This document shows, piece by piece, positions 12,195-24,639 of a DNA stretch of 64,000 bases. The position numbers and the translations under genes are program-made. Under the pieces are notes generated by a model. It was not told the DNA's origin and did no database searches. It saw only the letters and a program-made list of their open reading frames with translations. Position 1 is the stretch's first letter, and every line of letters starts with the position of its first letter. This DNA is from Plectrocnemia conspersa (Eukaryota > Arthropoda > Insecta > Trichoptera > Polycentropodidae): the NCBI GenBank assembly GCA_009617715.1, contig VTFK01000141.1, forward strand, positions 62,001-126,000. Reading direction: 5' to 3'.

Positions 12195-12660
12195 AAGAAC
12201 CTACTGACAATGGTTCTCAATCGAATATTCGAATTTTTCTACTATATGAATATTCGAATAATTGATCGAATATTCGTGAAATATTAGTTTATACTATTTC
12301 GAATGTAATTTGAGAAACTTCTGTAACATGTAGTCATTTTTTTTCTCAAAATCCTTCACGCGCCTTTATTTTGTTTCTAACTACGAGACAATGAGAGATT
12401 TCTCTCATCAAAAAATTGATTTTATGCCTTTGAAAAACATTTGTGAATAGAACGTCTATCGGTGGTATCTACTATGACCAAAATTCACAGAATTCGTTTG
12501 TTGAACGAAACAAAATATTGGATAGGCTTACTCTGTATTATCGTTTAACGCTTATCTCAAAATTTGTTTGTGAAGTTGTTGTTGCAAGACGCAAAGATTT
12601 TATTTTAATCAATTCAGTTATTCAACTTATATGCAAATCCGCGCAAAACAAAATCCGATA
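12195..12660 (+). repeat. Dispersed repeat R1, copy 1 (unclassified)
   Basis: The order of motifs TTCTCAATCGAATATTC, AATATTCGTGAAATATT, GAAAAACATTTGTGAATA, TATCTACTATGACCAAAATT and GAATTCGTTTGTTGAACGAA is repeated at 29990-30450 with substitutions. Neither copy has a usable frame. I could not identify terminal repeats, so the class is unknown. Confidence 0.6.
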
Positions 12661-12719
12661 CGGATCCGATCTTTATGTATATAAAATTTGTTCCAATCAT
12701 TATTAGCTCTCGTATATAC

Positions 12720-13480
12720 AATAAATAAACGATTTATTAATGATTTTCATTACACATATAAAAATATAAATTTCAGTAAAATATTACACATTTATTATAC
12801 TATTTAAAAAATAATTAAAATATGATTTAATATATAATTTAAGGATCTACATATAGAAATTTTTATTTTTAAAAGGCAACGCTTCGCCCCATCTGATCCG
12901 TCGATATTAGTTGCTCTTGGTTTTTGGCAGTCTTCATGACATACCATGCCAAATTACGGCAGTAAAAGCCAACATCCATATGTACATTTATACAGTTAGG
13001 GGTACGATTTACGTACCTTCAAAGGGGATTTGTTCGATACGACACTGAAAAAAGCGCAGACTGTGTACATTTTTTGCTGTTTCACTATACATACACATTT
13101 GCATACTTAAACTTTTTAAATGGAGATAAAAATCAACGTCAAGCAGCAGCAGAAACGGATCGTAAAGCATTAATTTTATTAACGCAAACCTTACGGATAA
13201 ATAAAAATAATAAATTATTCTCACACGCACAAATTAAATAATTCTCGCTTTATATACAACAATGAGAAACCTTTGCTACATTATACATACATATATATTT
13301 TTAATTAGATCTGTCTCAAAAGAGACAAATGATGAAGATGGAAGAGTTCAATCTATAGTAATACGGTTTTAATAATTAAGGCTTAACGTTCTTTACGCAA
13401 AAGAAAATTCGATTTTCAATAAGAGCGTTCATTGCTAATAATAGTAAATAAATATCTACCTGTGCTGTTTTATTGAAAAA
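12720..13480. other. Intergenic DNA with no recognisable feature
   Basis: AT-rich. A 73-codon minus-strand frame at 13009-13230 has no recognisable domain and is treated as chance. Confidence 0.35.
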
Positions 13481-13485
13481 CAATT

Positions 13486-13540
13486 TATATATGTATCATG
13501 CAATATACGGGCTTTACGTATATTGCATGATACATATATA
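13486..13540. repeat. Perfect 24-bp-arm hairpin
   Basis: Arms at 13486-13509 and 13517-13540 are exact reverse complements, containing CATGCAATATACG and its mirror, with a seven-base GGCTTTA loop. It lies just upstream of the LINE reverse-transcriptase fragment. Its origin is unclear: a MITE remnant, a small-RNA hairpin, or a chance product of inverted duplication. Confidence 0.85.
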
Positions 13541-13569
13541 TTACATGAAACGAATATAAATTCAAGTAG

Positions 13570-13840
13570 ACGTCGTAAATACGTATTTTGAGAAGGCCTT
13601 TGACAGGAATTGTCATGGGTTACTATTTAAAAAATTGTCGGACCTCGGTTGCTTGGATGATTTAACTCGGTTATTCTCGAGTTATGTGAGACAGAAATTG
13701 ATGTTCTCTCTACATAAAAAAACCTTTGCATTAGTCTTTCAAAATTCTCAGCTTTATTATGAGGAACGCATTTCACTGGCATTACACATTGATATGTTTA
13801 ATGTCAGCTACGAGGAGCTGGTCCAGTTCGTATCATTTAA
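13570..13840 (+). pseudogene. Non-LTR retrotransposon reverse-transcriptase fragment
   Basis: The translation reads VNTYFEKAFDR followed by HGLLFKKLSDLG, then LFSSYVRQKL. This is the FxKAFDRVxHxLLLxKL segment typical of Jockey/R1-type LINE reverse transcriptases, just after the first catalytic aspartate block. Only about 60-90 codons survive, with no catalytic YADD block. A LINE-type 3' end follows at 13909, so this may be one internally deleted insertion. It is non-functional. Confidence 0.72.
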
Positions 13841-13908
13841 TTTTTTTCTTACTAGATATGTATTATTTTTTATCTTACTGTATTCTAATTTTTTGTCTAT
13901 TGTATATT

Positions 13909-13985
13909 TAGCCATCGTGGCGCATTGGGGTAACTAGTTAGATTATCATAGTATTAATTTAATTTAAATAAATAAAAATAACGAT
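13909..13985 (+). repeat. LINE 3' end with hairpin and A-rich tail
   Basis: GCCATCGTGGCGCATTGGGG leads into TTAATTTAAATAAATAAAAAT. The same hairpin-plus-tail order occurs at 16523-16600 (plus) and 61601-61645 (minus). The intact version folds as GACCATCRTGGC...GGCCACGATGGTC. This suggests the 3' recognition structure of a LINE family. Confidence 0.6.
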
Positions 13986-13989
13986 TGTA

Positions 13990-15890
13990 TTGAATCTATA
14001 TTTTACTCTAAAAAGTAAATTGTTTTTTACACGACCTTTCGTTAAGAGTTTTCGAAATTTACTTATGTACTTTACTGTGATATACAATAATCGTTTTTAT
14101 TATGTATTTGCTACGTTATATGTATATCTTTAAAACTTATAAGACATCTTAGAACTTTCAGTCTCCTCTTGAGACCACATCTGTTCAACTCTGTTAGGTT
14201 TACTGTGGCTTTGTTCATAAATAAAATTTTCATTTAAGTAATACAAACAACAAGGTGTACTAAATTATATTATTTACATTTGTGCATTTTTTCTAGCTAA
14301 ATTTATTTTTATATATACGTGAATATTGCAAATGTAATACAAATTGCCTCATAACACGAATAGTAAAATTACAATCTCCATGAATAGGATACGACGAGCA
14401 ATTTTTATTATTTATGATATTTTTTCTCTGTTCCTATTTCCGTTCTTAGAAAAAAATTAATGTTACATATATATTGAAAAGCAACAAGTAGCCACCGTTC
14501 GTTCAGTTATGTTCAAATTGCTTTTATATACATGTATATAAAAAATATACAATATTTTTACACGACGAGAGTGAAATGCCGTCACAAAGGGTCCTCGAAC
14601 ACATAAAAGTTACAATTCAGACGTTATCTAGCGAACCGAAACTTTGAGGAGCTTTCCAAAAGTTCGTAATAATATTTAGGTATACAGAATGACATTTGTT
14701 ACGTAAGACGCGAAATTAATATTAATTCAGATGCTTCAATCGCGTGCAAGTTTACTTTTCCGAAAGGGTTCCAAGAACTATTTTGAGTTTAAAGTTTAAC
14801 TGTTTGCGGTTTAAGAATTTAAATATAGTAAATGAACAAGTATGGAAGAAAAAAGTATCCGATTCCAGAAAGTTGATTCGATTAGCGTGAGCAGTTTAGA
14901 TGCGCAGGTGGAGACAAAATGGAAAAATAATTGTGGCGGAAATTTCACTGCAACACGAAAACGTTTGTGTAGAAACTAGTTAAAACAAAATTTTTAATGC
15001 GCATTGTTAGAGAAATTCTATACAAATTATTACCCCAAAACATGTAAGAAAATATTAGTATTTTTAATAATTACACTATACAAATAAGTAAGACTGCAGC
15101 TGTAACATTAGTTTTTACTCACAAGGTCTCGTTTTTAATTTAATAATTTAATATTTAAAGTTTTTCTTGAGCTATTACAGTTCACAAGCAGTAATAATCG
15201 TAAATAAATAGTATATTGACCACAATGTTAACTTTTAAGCAGTTTCAGAAAAAAATTCGGTGTAGAGAGTTATTCATGGGGTGTTCACTTTTTTAATCAA
15301 TGCTTGCCCATTGCTATTTTATGGAACACATATTTCATATACAGCTCATTTAAATTGTCATCTTATAAATCAATGCACAATTTTGTAAATAATATCGAGA
15401 CCCTAATACGTTATAGATAGTGAAACGCGTTCCTCATAACAAAGCCGAGCTTGTTAAAAGATTTTTCGCAGACGTCGTTTACGTGTAGAGAGAATCTCTA
15501 CTTGCTCTCAAAAGTGATTCCGAGATATTTTGTGAAAGTTTCTCTAGCCAAAACGTTCCCACCGGGGTTTTAGGAATAATCTGATGGAGAATGAGACCAA
15601 GAAAATAACACAATATGGTACTTTTTTACACTAAAGCGCAGACAGTTGACGGAAACCCATCTCCATAGATAATCTGTAGAGAGGGAGAGAGTTCTTAACT
15701 GATTGAATGCATCTAAACAATTTTAAATTAGGGGTATTGTCCAACAAACTATTTATCAATCAGTTCTTCAAGCATTTAACCACTAAACACTCAAACTAAA
15801 AAACTAGCTTGATTTCTAGGTCGCATCTGCGCTTTGTTCTAAGAAGGCAAAGCAAATGTGCCAACTTTTCCTTCAATATTTGGTAAATAC
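13990..15890. other. Intergenic DNA with a small shared fragment
   Basis: AT-rich with no gene. A segment near 15250-15310 (GTTATTCATGGGGTGTTCAC) recurs at about 61910-61935 inside ALIX intron 10, which marks another low-copy repeat. Confidence 0.4.
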
Positions 15891-15909
15891 TTTCACTAGG
15901 AACCGCATT

Positions 15910-15962
15910 TTATGCTATAGCTACAGTGGTCCTACAGTTATGCTATAGCTACAGTGGTCTTA
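15910..15962 (+). repeat. Short tandem duplication
   Basis: The 20-base unit ATGCTATAGCTACAGTGGTC occurs twice in direct orientation about 27 bases apart, immediately before a CAGGG-type element. This is a local duplication of no known role. Confidence 0.75.
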
Positions 15963-15974
15963 TTAAGTATTACT

Positions 15975-16503
15975 AACAGAGGCGTCATTTGGGGTGAGGG
16001 GTGTTTGAATTTTAACAGAAAAAGGTATGTAATTTAATTAAATACTGTAAAAATTAATAAAATTAAAAAAAAAACTCTCGAATCTATCCCAAAAATATTT
16101 TTTTAAATATGTAATTTCAGTGAAATCATATCATATTCTAAACAGGGACCCCCTTACATTTGGCCAGAAAAAATCATGTAATTTATTAAGCAATTTAAAA
16201 AACAGATTGCCTGATGCCTGATTTTCTAGCCTAGTTTCATCGCGATTGAGACTTACTATTCGATATTTCGACAGTGCTGGACCTGCCATGATCATGCATT
16301 CGAGTATATGTAGCATAAGATATTCATATCAAAGGAAATTTCAACTTAAATACAACTGTTAAATAGTGGAAGCTAAAAGTTTATTTCATTGATTTCATAA
16401 TAATTAGACGTGGACTGTGTATCGACACTTAAATTATGATTTTCAGAGTGACTGGCCAACTTTTGCTCCCACCGCCTCCTGAATAAAGCTGAAATTGCGT
16501 CCC
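15975..16503. mobile_element. CAGGG-type non-autonomous element (long form)
   Basis: The left end CAGAGGCGTCATTTGGGG and the right end CTGAAATTGCGTCCCTG are inverted versions of the family terminus. The interior contains the TTCATCGCGATTGAGACTTACTATTCGATATTTCGACAGTG block that is repeated downstream at 16635-16925 and again at 39925-40150. No clear target duplication was found. Confidence 0.6.
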
Positions 16504-16522
16504 TGCAGATATATATGTTTTC

Positions 16523-16600
16523 GACCATCATGGCGCATTGGGGTAACCTGTTAGGCCACGATGGTCTTAATTTATTCTAAAAATAAATAAATATAGTATA
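16523..16600 (+). repeat. LINE 3' end with intact hairpin, copy 2
   Basis: GACCATCATGGC and GGCCACGATGGTC form the arms around GCATTGGGGTAACCTG. The sequence TTAATTTATTCTAAAAATAAATAAATA follows as a tail. The insertion lies between two repeats of the same CAGGG-type element. Confidence 0.65.
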
Positions 16601-16629
16601 TTTAAAAATATATTATTTTATTCTATATG

Positions 16630-16930
16630 CCCGATTTTCTAGCCAAGTTTCATCGCGATTGAGACTTACTATTCGATATTTCGACAGTGACGGACCTGCC
16701 ATTATCACGCATTCTAGTATATATATATAGCATAATTTATTTGTATCATCGGAAAGAATAACTTATTTGCTTGAAAAATACATCTGTTAAACAGTAGAGG
16801 TTAAAATTTTATTTTATTGCTTTCATAATAATTGCACGTCGACTGTACATCGACACTTAACTTTTGAAAAAACTACACCTGACTGGCCAACTTTTACCCC
16901 CCTGAAAAACGCTGAAATTACGTCCCTAAT
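16630..16930 (+). repeat. Second copy of the CAGGG-type long-form 3' half
   Basis: From CCCGATTTTCTAGCCAAGTT to GCTGAAATTACGTCCCTAAT this copy follows the same order as 16205-16503 with scattered substitutions. The tandem arrangement around a LINE 3' end suggests either two insertions or a duplication. Confidence 0.7.
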
Positions 16931-16939
16931 TACTGGATT

Positions 16940-18100
16940 CTGTAATAAATATTGCTTTTGATCCTTAGCAAGCTATTAGTGAGACAGATAAGCAGAGATA
17001 CAAACTTTGAGAATAAAGTGTATTATAGATAGTCCAAGTTCTAAGTGATTATATATATATATATACACATATGTATGTATACTGTATTTGCTGTATCCTA
17101 CGGCGGCTTTACGCTTTACTAACTGTCGTCTAACTAATTAATTTCTCGATTTGTTCAATAAGCCAAAAATGGAATTAAACGTTTGTATCGAATGGGCACG
17201 TCGGAACGTTTCCTGTGTTAAATGTAGCGGAAATGCGTATTAGCCCAGCGGCTCCCTGTTCTCTCTGTGTGTGTGTGTATGTGTAGGTGTATTTATTCCT
17301 GAATGAAAACGTTGATATTGAAATTCATTTCGGCGGAAAGCACCAAAGGGGAGTAATTTCCTCTCGTGAGGCCCGAGGCGTGCATCTACGTGCAAATTTT
17401 CCGATCTACATGTACCTATCGCTGCTACCTTTCTCCGCGAACAAAATGAAACGTAAAATTTAGTTTTCAAGCGGAAAACGTTGACACTCTATGGCGATAG
17501 GTATTATGTACTACGACTGCATATATGTACATACAAATAAAAAATGCATTGTATTAAATTACTTGGTATATAACATGCATATTCGTGCAATATACAACAA
17601 TCATTTAGGCTTGCCAACAGTTGTCTAGCACCAAGCGCTTAAATTATTTATTTAGTTGGCTTTAATCGTTCACTAGATATACTTCTGCAAAAGGGCAGGG
17701 GCTAAAGGGAGTTTAAAAATGGCAGTTCGACTATGTGCCAGAGTAGCTAGAGTTTGAAAAATAATTTCTTCTTGATATCCAGTCCTAAACTCACTAAAAA
17801 TGCTTTGAATATGCTTAATGCGGATCAACTCAACTTAAACATATAATAACACTGCAACTATGGTCAAAATTCATATGGAGTTCAACGAAGATTAAGAAAA
17901 TTAATTCAAAAGCTTTGTTACTTCAATGTTCAAAACATTCACTTAATCTATGCGAAGTTCATTCGTTCCTAAAGGGGTTATATTCATTAGTTTCAGCAGC
18001 GGAACACTCATGAAATATGCTAATGAAAAAGTAGATCTGTAAAAATCCTTTTAAAGACAATATGGGGCACTATAAAAATAGTAAAGGAAAATTATAAGAT
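16940..18100. other. Intergenic DNA with a GC-richer patch
   Basis: A (GT)n-like run lies at about 17263-17290, and a less AT-rich patch at 17240-17470 has a 76-codon minus-strand frame without known motifs. Nothing else can be supported. Confidence 0.35.
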
Positions 18101-18109
18101 TAATACTTA

Positions 18110-19210
18110 AACTTCAGTTTCCGAACTTTTTTAAAAAAAAAACACAAATTTAATAATATTTTCTGATTTTTTTTGTTAATTTACCATTTGAAATATTTCA
18201 TTAATTATGAAAAATAATATCAATAAAATATCCGCCTCTGGATACTTTGCAGCATCCGATCCTTTTCGATGACTTTTTCATATATTTCGGGCAATATTTC
18301 GCTTTTAACTTAGCGGATGTTGGTTTTTAGGCGCTCAAATTTGTCAGCGTCGACACGATTATTAGCGTAACCCTTCAAAAAATACAACGGCGTAAAAATG
18401 TTCTTGGCGGCCAATTGGCGTCACCAAAACGTGAAATAATACAACCTAGGAACTTTTCATACAAAGCATCCATCTATGCACCCGATGTGTAACAAGTTGC
18501 GCCATCTTGTTAGAACCACATGTATTCCACATAAATATCTTAGATTTCGTGCTAAAAATAATCGATTATCATGCGCATATAGCGCTCACCATTGACTCCG
18601 ACAGTTCAAAAAAGTAAAGCCCAATGACGCCGCCTGACCACAATGCGCACCAAACAGTCACTTTTTTTGCATGTAATGGTCTCTCGGGAATCACATAAAG
18701 ATGTTCCTCTTCAATGTTGCTTATTAACATACCCAGAGAGGGGAAAATGAGTCTCATCAAAAAAAAATCTTTTAAAAATCAGCATCAACTTCCTACTGAT
18801 CTAACACCCAATCTGCGTCATTTATTTGCCACCCATGGTCTCTTGGCTTATCAGAATTTAATACGTATGTGCAAGTTCAGATGCAAAATGGACCAAAGAG
18901 GGCAATAAAAGAAGCGCAAAAGCCATGAACGACAATTCTGGGTCTTCGACCACACTTTTACAGCAACAATATTCTCGGCCGAACGGGTACCACGATGCTA
19001 CACAGGCCTGACTTTTTAAATTTTTTCACTTAGTTGCGAATCTTTCTGTAAATTTCGGTTCACAGTTCGCACAGAATTGTTATTTCTGTAAAACAATTTA
19101 AACAAAGTTACAAATTAACATTTGACACTTTGAACACGCGTAATTATTGACAGCTGTCTGATTTACAGTGCTGCCAACATAGGAAACTTGAATCGTATCA
19201 TCCTGTAATA
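18110..19210 (-). mobile_element. Degenerate Tc1/mariner-superfamily transposon
   Basis: On the minus strand the three frames together carry a broken transposase: a DETHF-like segment and SGYVNKQH near 18750-18710, ERPLHAKKVTVWCALWSGG near 18690-18640, VNGERYMRMIIDYF near 18590-18550, then QDGATC and FGDANWPPR-like words further downstream. This motif order is that of IS630/Tc1/mariner-type transposases of the kind often annotated as Tc3-like in insects. The reading frame is broken many times. A short deleted relative lies at 8385-8845. Confidence 0.72.
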
Positions 19211-19219
19211 TACAAGGAG

Positions 19220-20320
19220 GACACCAAGACTTCTAAGAAGCTTTTTTATACATTTTATTTTTAAATTATGCCGGTTGCATTATTAATGCGCACTAGGTGA
19301 TTATACAGTGCCTTCGAACCTCCTAAATTATTGCACATATCGCAAAAAAATCAAAACATCTTAGAGGCATGCGTTTCTATATGCTCATATAATCTGAGGT
19401 CATTGTTAAATAGAACGCCCAATAAATTAAAAGCGTTTAAAGAGTTTTTATAGCTTTCAATTGTGCGATTTTAGGTGTTCTAAAAGAGCAATGCATAATG
19501 GTTATTGCTAAGCCAAACTACTGCCATTATGTAGTCATTGCTGAAACCCTCGCTAAATTCATATTTAACATCATATTACAAGCATTCAAAATATGTATTA
19601 ACACTATACAGGCCGAGTGGTTACACGGTTAAACTCTACGCGATAACGGCAATTTGTTTTAAGTATTAATAAAAAATATTTGTTTCGTTAAAAAGTTGAG
19701 TATTCCTCTTTTCAAATAAAAAATAAATGATCAATGGGTTATTCTATATTGCTTGTAATTGTTAGCGGAAACATAGCACAGATGCTGTGTCATCGGCCTG
19801 TATAGTGTTAATAACGAACAAAGTCTTGACCTTATTTCATCAGAAATTTGCGTATCAAGGACATTCCTTTATACAAAAGAATAACTTGAACATGGAAGCA
19901 TACTTTTCGGTTAAAAATTTCGTTGGTTTAGGTAACAAAAAATACCCTAGAATAGACAGATATATAGACGAATTTGCAAATGTTAAGGTTCATTGTGAAA
20001 CATGACATTTTGAGTCACTGCCAAACCTCTCTTTGTGCTTGTGATTTTTTTACTATTTATGTATCAGTCGCGGCTTTCGAAATAAAGTTCTCGAACCTAG
20101 AATTGATCAAGTACAATTTGAGGTCAACGTTCGGTAAGAGAGCCGGACTTTTCGCCGAATAGAGAAACATTCCAAAAACCTTTTAACTGTGTAATTAAAT
20201 AGTTTAAAAGATACATTTTGTAGTTTGATTTAATATTAATTATTTATAATAGGGGGGGTCGTCGTATAGCGTTTCGCCCGGACCTTTCTCAATCCATATA
20301 TAAACGATTAATAATATATA
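19220..20320. other. Intergenic DNA with no recognisable feature
   Basis: AT-rich. Short frames at 19787-20162 overlap one another and contain no motif. A G-run lies near 20251-20259. Confidence 0.35.
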
Positions 20321-20330
20321 GGGAGCTTAT

Positions 20331-20615
20331 CGAGCGTAGTCCGTAAGGTCTGAAATGGATCTAATGGCCACGGGTTCGGGTGTCAGCAGCAGACTCAAAT
20401 TTTTATTTTAAAAAAATGCAATTAATAAAATCTGTCCCTAGTTGAAAAGTAACATCTTTTAATTGTAAATTATAATAATACATAACAGCTAATAATTAAT
20501 TATATACATACTTGTAAGTATTCTTTGTGTCTGATTGACATACTCAGTTGCTACTAATTTATCCTGTTGTAACGCATTAGGCTTACGCCTGTCAGCTTAC
20601 AGCAGAAGATTAAAA
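20331..20615 (+). repeat. tRNA-derived SINE, copy A
   Basis: The head has an A-box-like GCGTAGTCCGTAAGG and a B-box-like GGGTTCGGGTG. The body ends in CTGTTGTAACGCATTAGGCTTACGCCTG, a hairpin-forming tail also seen on the minus strand at 38150-38215 and 37980-38015. The two promoter boxes plus a shared tail define a SINE. Confidence 0.7.
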
Positions 20616-20687
20616 AAAACTACAAATTTTGCAGGTTGATTTTAATAAGTTGTTGAATCCATATTATATAAAAAAAATAACCAGCAC

Positions 20688-20770
20688 GATAAACGAGTGG
20701 TATAAGTCTCTGACTATTAACCTGAAAGACCTGGGTTCAAATCGCATATGGACTTTAGTGAATTTTTCAT
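20688..20770 (+). repeat. tRNA-like SINE head, divergent
   Basis: ACGAGTGGTATAAG is a fair A box and CTGGGTTCAAATC a good B box. The expected acceptor stem does not pair, so this is a tRNA-derived repeat rather than a functional tRNA gene. Confidence 0.5.
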
Positions 20771-21029
20771 TTCTATCGTGTCTGAGAGATCGAAATCAGT
20801 GATTATTATATAATTACGATTGTAATCGATCACCACAGATTAATTTACCTAGATTTTCTCGATCAGCTCATAGAGAATATATACGAATTGCAAATAATAA
20901 AACGAGCTTAACGACAATGTTTACAATAGAGAGAAACACTCAATAAACAAAATATTGCTGCTAATAATCTAATTGTAGGGCATCTAATGAGTATTATGAA
21001 TAAAACAATATTTCATAGTTAAACGGTTT

Positions 21030-21440
21030 GACAATGTATGGTGGCGCATTGTCGTGCAAGAGAATTAAACCATTATGGTTGAGCAATGCGTGTACTAGAC
21101 ATCTCACTGTATTTTATAGTTCGAAATTTTAGGGTTCGAAAATTTTTGGTAAATTATATCAAAAGAAGACCACCAAACAGTAACCTTAATTTATTTTTTT
21201 ATGTAATTTCGGTTTCATGAAATGCTTAGCCATTGTGAAGACCGCTTTCTATTGTCTCAAAAAACGCATTTTACAATACGATCAATAAAGTTTATGTTGC
21301 GTGATAAAACGCAGAACAAACTTCGTAACTGTGATTTTTCAGCTTTTCGTTATATTCGTGCGGCACCCATTTGTCAAGCAATTTTGTGTTTTTAGCTATT
21401 ACGAACTTTTTTTGTGGTAGCTTTTGAATTCTTGTGAGTG
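21030..21440 (-). pseudogene. Mariner transposase relic
   Basis: Minus-strand translation shows LDKWVPHEYNEKLKNHSYEVCS near 21385-21310 and LHDNAPPYIVK near 21060-21030, in the order expected for a mariner transposase (the helix-turn-helix linker WVPHEL, then the second catalytic Asp in HDNAxPH). Several stops and frameshifts separate them. Confidence 0.75.
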
Positions 21441-21449
21441 ACTGATTTA

Positions 21450-23030
21450 ATTAACGCATTAATTAATATCATTGCTCCTTACACTCCTTGAATTTAATTT
21501 TAATTTAAATAGTTATAAAATAAATCCATTGACTAATTTATTTTGTATATATAATTTAATAGCGCAAAAACAGGCTAAAAATATTGAATCTATTTTGAGC
21601 ATTGCTTGTTATTAGGTTGTCGAATATAAAATATATTAATTTGTAAGTATCATATACTATTGTAGTTAAATTTCCTAAAAAAGTAGTATTAGTTGTTACT
21701 ATATCAAACCATAAAACATCAATCAAATAAATTGTATTTCATTCATGCAAAAATAATTGGGAAGTTCTTATTAAAATTTTTACCGATGAAATAAATTTAT
21801 TATTTTACGTGCTATAGTCAAATATTTTTAAAATTTTCGCCCCCAAAATTATCACTAAAAGGTGAGAGTTATTAGCGTAGCAAATGGTTCCCTGGAGTAC
21901 GCGTGTCGTCACCTCCCCTTTTTTAATGCCCTTCATTTATATTTAAAGGTAAAGGTTTTCTTTACGATCGATAATATATTTATAGCTTAAAAATTCCATA
22001 AATTCCAAGTTTTCAAATATAAGTTTTTGCTTAAATAAACTATTCAAACACAAAACTAAGGTTGTCAACTTTTGATACTAAAGAACTGAATCTTTACGGA
22101 AAATAAAAAATCGTAACCTGAGTTCTTAAAAAAAATATTCAATTTTTTTGTGTATCTATCAGTTTATTTGTCGCGGATGTTAAAAAAACGACTAGCATGG
22201 AATTGCGACATTTCATAATTGCTAAATCAAGCAATGCCAAAAGTCAATATAAAATAAATATTGTTCATAAACTATATAGCAGTCGTCAAGAAATGTTACA
22301 AAAGCACAAAGCTTTGAAAAAACAATGGTATGAAAATATAAGCTTTTTTCATCTATAATTGAAATAAGCATCACACGCCTCTTCACCATGACGATGCACC
22401 AGCTCACACCGCAGCATGCGTGAAGGATTTTTGCATCTAACTTTAGCCCTATCCTATATAATTTCCCGATATTTTTTTCAATTACATTATATTTTATAAT
22501 TAATATATCGGTCAACTAGTTTATTCTAAAAATATTATTTTGTACAATGTACGGTATACAAAATTGAATTGTTGCGTTGCGCGATTCCCAGTCATCTGCA
22601 AATCCAATTTCTGCTTTGTTTTTCTACAGACAAATCAATTACGCGAGAACTAATTTGGCAATTTATGAAATTGGTTCGTTTATCCGATCGGTGTACAATG
22701 TCGTTTGCCTGAGCTCATTATCCGTGGCCGGAAAGCGTAACGGCGATTCTCAATCATGCAAGGAAATTGGGGTAAAAATATGTATATGCATCATGCGAAG
22801 TGTGAGCATAAAATATTTTAGTGGAAAATCTGCTACAAGGGCATCGAAAGACATTCCGTTAAATAAGGCTCTTGTAGCAGATATTAAATTGGGACATTAC
22901 TTCACTTGGAAACGATTTATCTACCGTGAAGAATAAATATTTTAAATTTGAGAATATACGCCACATCGTGTCTGTCGCTCGCTGTACATATTTATTTTTA
23001 TGGCACAATATTTCAGTCACTAACAATTCG
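21450..23030. other. Intergenic DNA with a possible transposase scrap
   Basis: Near 22385-22425 the plus strand reads HDDAPAHTAACVKDF, resembling the HDNAxAHTA motif of mariner transposases; nothing longer survives. The 119-codon frame at 22577-22936 has no domain. It contains 12-bp inverted arms ATCTGCTACAAG (22828-22839) and its complement (22871-22882). Confidence 0.4.
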
Positions 23031-23430
23031 AAATAACCGATAAAAAACCATATGTTACAGTGAACATGTATTTTTCAGTAAAGCTATATTTTCATCAGTA
23101 TAAATAAATTTTTACTAACAAGGCCAATTAAAATGTATCAAGCTATTGATTTATAATTTCACTGGTCAGTGTCAGTGAAACTGTATTTAATCATTGTGCG
23201 GTTGAACATAGCCTTAACAGCTGATGTGTCGTCCTACAACAACTGCTCTAAATTGTCATTGAAACGCAATTTTACAATTGCGAAAAGACCATCTGTTCAA
23301 ACCCAACCTAATCTAAGCGGATTAAATAAACCCAACTTGACCTAATGAAAGTTTTAAAACTAAATATAGTTTCGCGTTTCGTAACTGTGACAATGACTTA
23401 CAACGACAGTTTAGAGTAGAGCATCATAAT
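23030..23430 (+). repeat. Foldback-family outer arm fragment
   Basis: It contains the CAGTGAACATGTATTTTTCAG and TTTTCATCAGTA subrepeats and the CAAACCCAACCTAA...AATGAAAGTTTTAAAAC block found in the outer arms of the foldback copies at 23.9-24.3, 36.1 and 46.1 kb. Confidence 0.55.
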
Positions 23431-23679
23431 AAATTACATTAGCACGTATCATTTTAATTCAATTTTCGCTAGTAAAAATATGTACCGACTGGTGAAAACA
23501 TATTCCAAATGTACGCTAGTAAAAATTTAATTTCATTCGTAAAACACATTCATTGTACCTAATACATACAAGACATAAGTAAAAGAATTAAAATAGCTTT
23601 CCGAACTAACTATTAACTATTAACAACTTTGAGCTAACACTTTTAGAATTGAGTTTTCTTCCATTTACAGCATTTACAT

Positions 23680-24575
23680 AATTTGGGGGGGAAGGGGCAG
23701 GTAGGAGTATTTGCCTCTCCTCTTGAATTTGGCCAGAAAAATGCATGTTATTTAATTATATACTAAGATTCTTAATAAAATCGAAATATAAAAGGCAAAT
23801 TATATCCCCTATATAAAAAGCTGAAATGACTTTGCTGATTCTCAGTTTATCTTTCAAAGAAAATCTAAAAAAATCTTGAATATCTATCCCGAAAATATTT
23901 TTTCTAATATAAGATTTCAGCGAAATCATACCGGAATACATTTTCACTGGAAGATATATATTTTTTTAAATTATTTGATTTATTTTTTTCCATTCGTAGT
24001 AATATATACATTTACATTCATATCATTATATATTTACATGCGATGTAAAAATATTATAGTTAACGTGTATTTTTCAGTAAAGATATATTTGCACTTAAGA
24101 AGTCCAAATACATATTCACCAGTAGATATATAATGTAACTAGAGAAAACATACTTTAACTGATATGTGCTAGTGAAATTATATGCTGCTCTAAAATATCT
24201 ATGATACTCAAATTGACAGTTGCGAAACGTCTATTTGCTGGTCAAACCCAAACCTAACCTACCCAAATTAATGAAAATTCTACTAATTATAGTCCAAAAT
24301 ACAAACTAAGCCAATTCATCTCTCATATTGTTCCATAGCTTGTCTGGATATTATACTATGTTTTAAAAATATGCTAGCTATTCTTACCGATATTACTACT
24401 GACTTCTGATATGTTAGTATTGGTTGCAGTGTATTCAAACCAAATGTTGGTCAATAGGAGGGCACTAAAAAAATTATCACTTCTCAGAAGTCAAAAATTC
24501 ATGTCAAAAGCAATTAAATCGTTTCGGTGTCGTCGCAGTGGGAACGCTCGTTACCGAGCGTTCCCACTGCGACAA
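23680..24575 (+). mobile_element. Foldback-family element, left arm with hairpin core
   Basis: In order this carries a CAGGG-type MITE segment (23690-23835), TTCACTGG-type subrepeats (23930-24170), a CAAACCCAAACCTAACCTA block (about 24240), the TTCTCAGAAGTCAAAAATTC stem half (about 24480) and the GC-rich core CAGTGGGAACGCTCG with its mirror (24536-24572). The right arm is absent after the core. The unit has no transposase frame. Confidence 0.7.
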
Positions 24576-24639
24576 TTTTACTAAAATAACTTTAAAAAGA
24601 TATACATTATTTATTAATATAGATAATTTAATATTTAAT

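Noticed and set aside
20688..20770. Possible functional tRNA gene
   Set aside because: A and B boxes are present, but the acceptor and anticodon stems do not pair properly, so it was recorded as a tRNA-derived repeat.
22577..22936. 119-codon frame as a host gene
   Set aside because: No domain, no splice or promoter support, mixed composition; kept only as a note on its inverted repeat.
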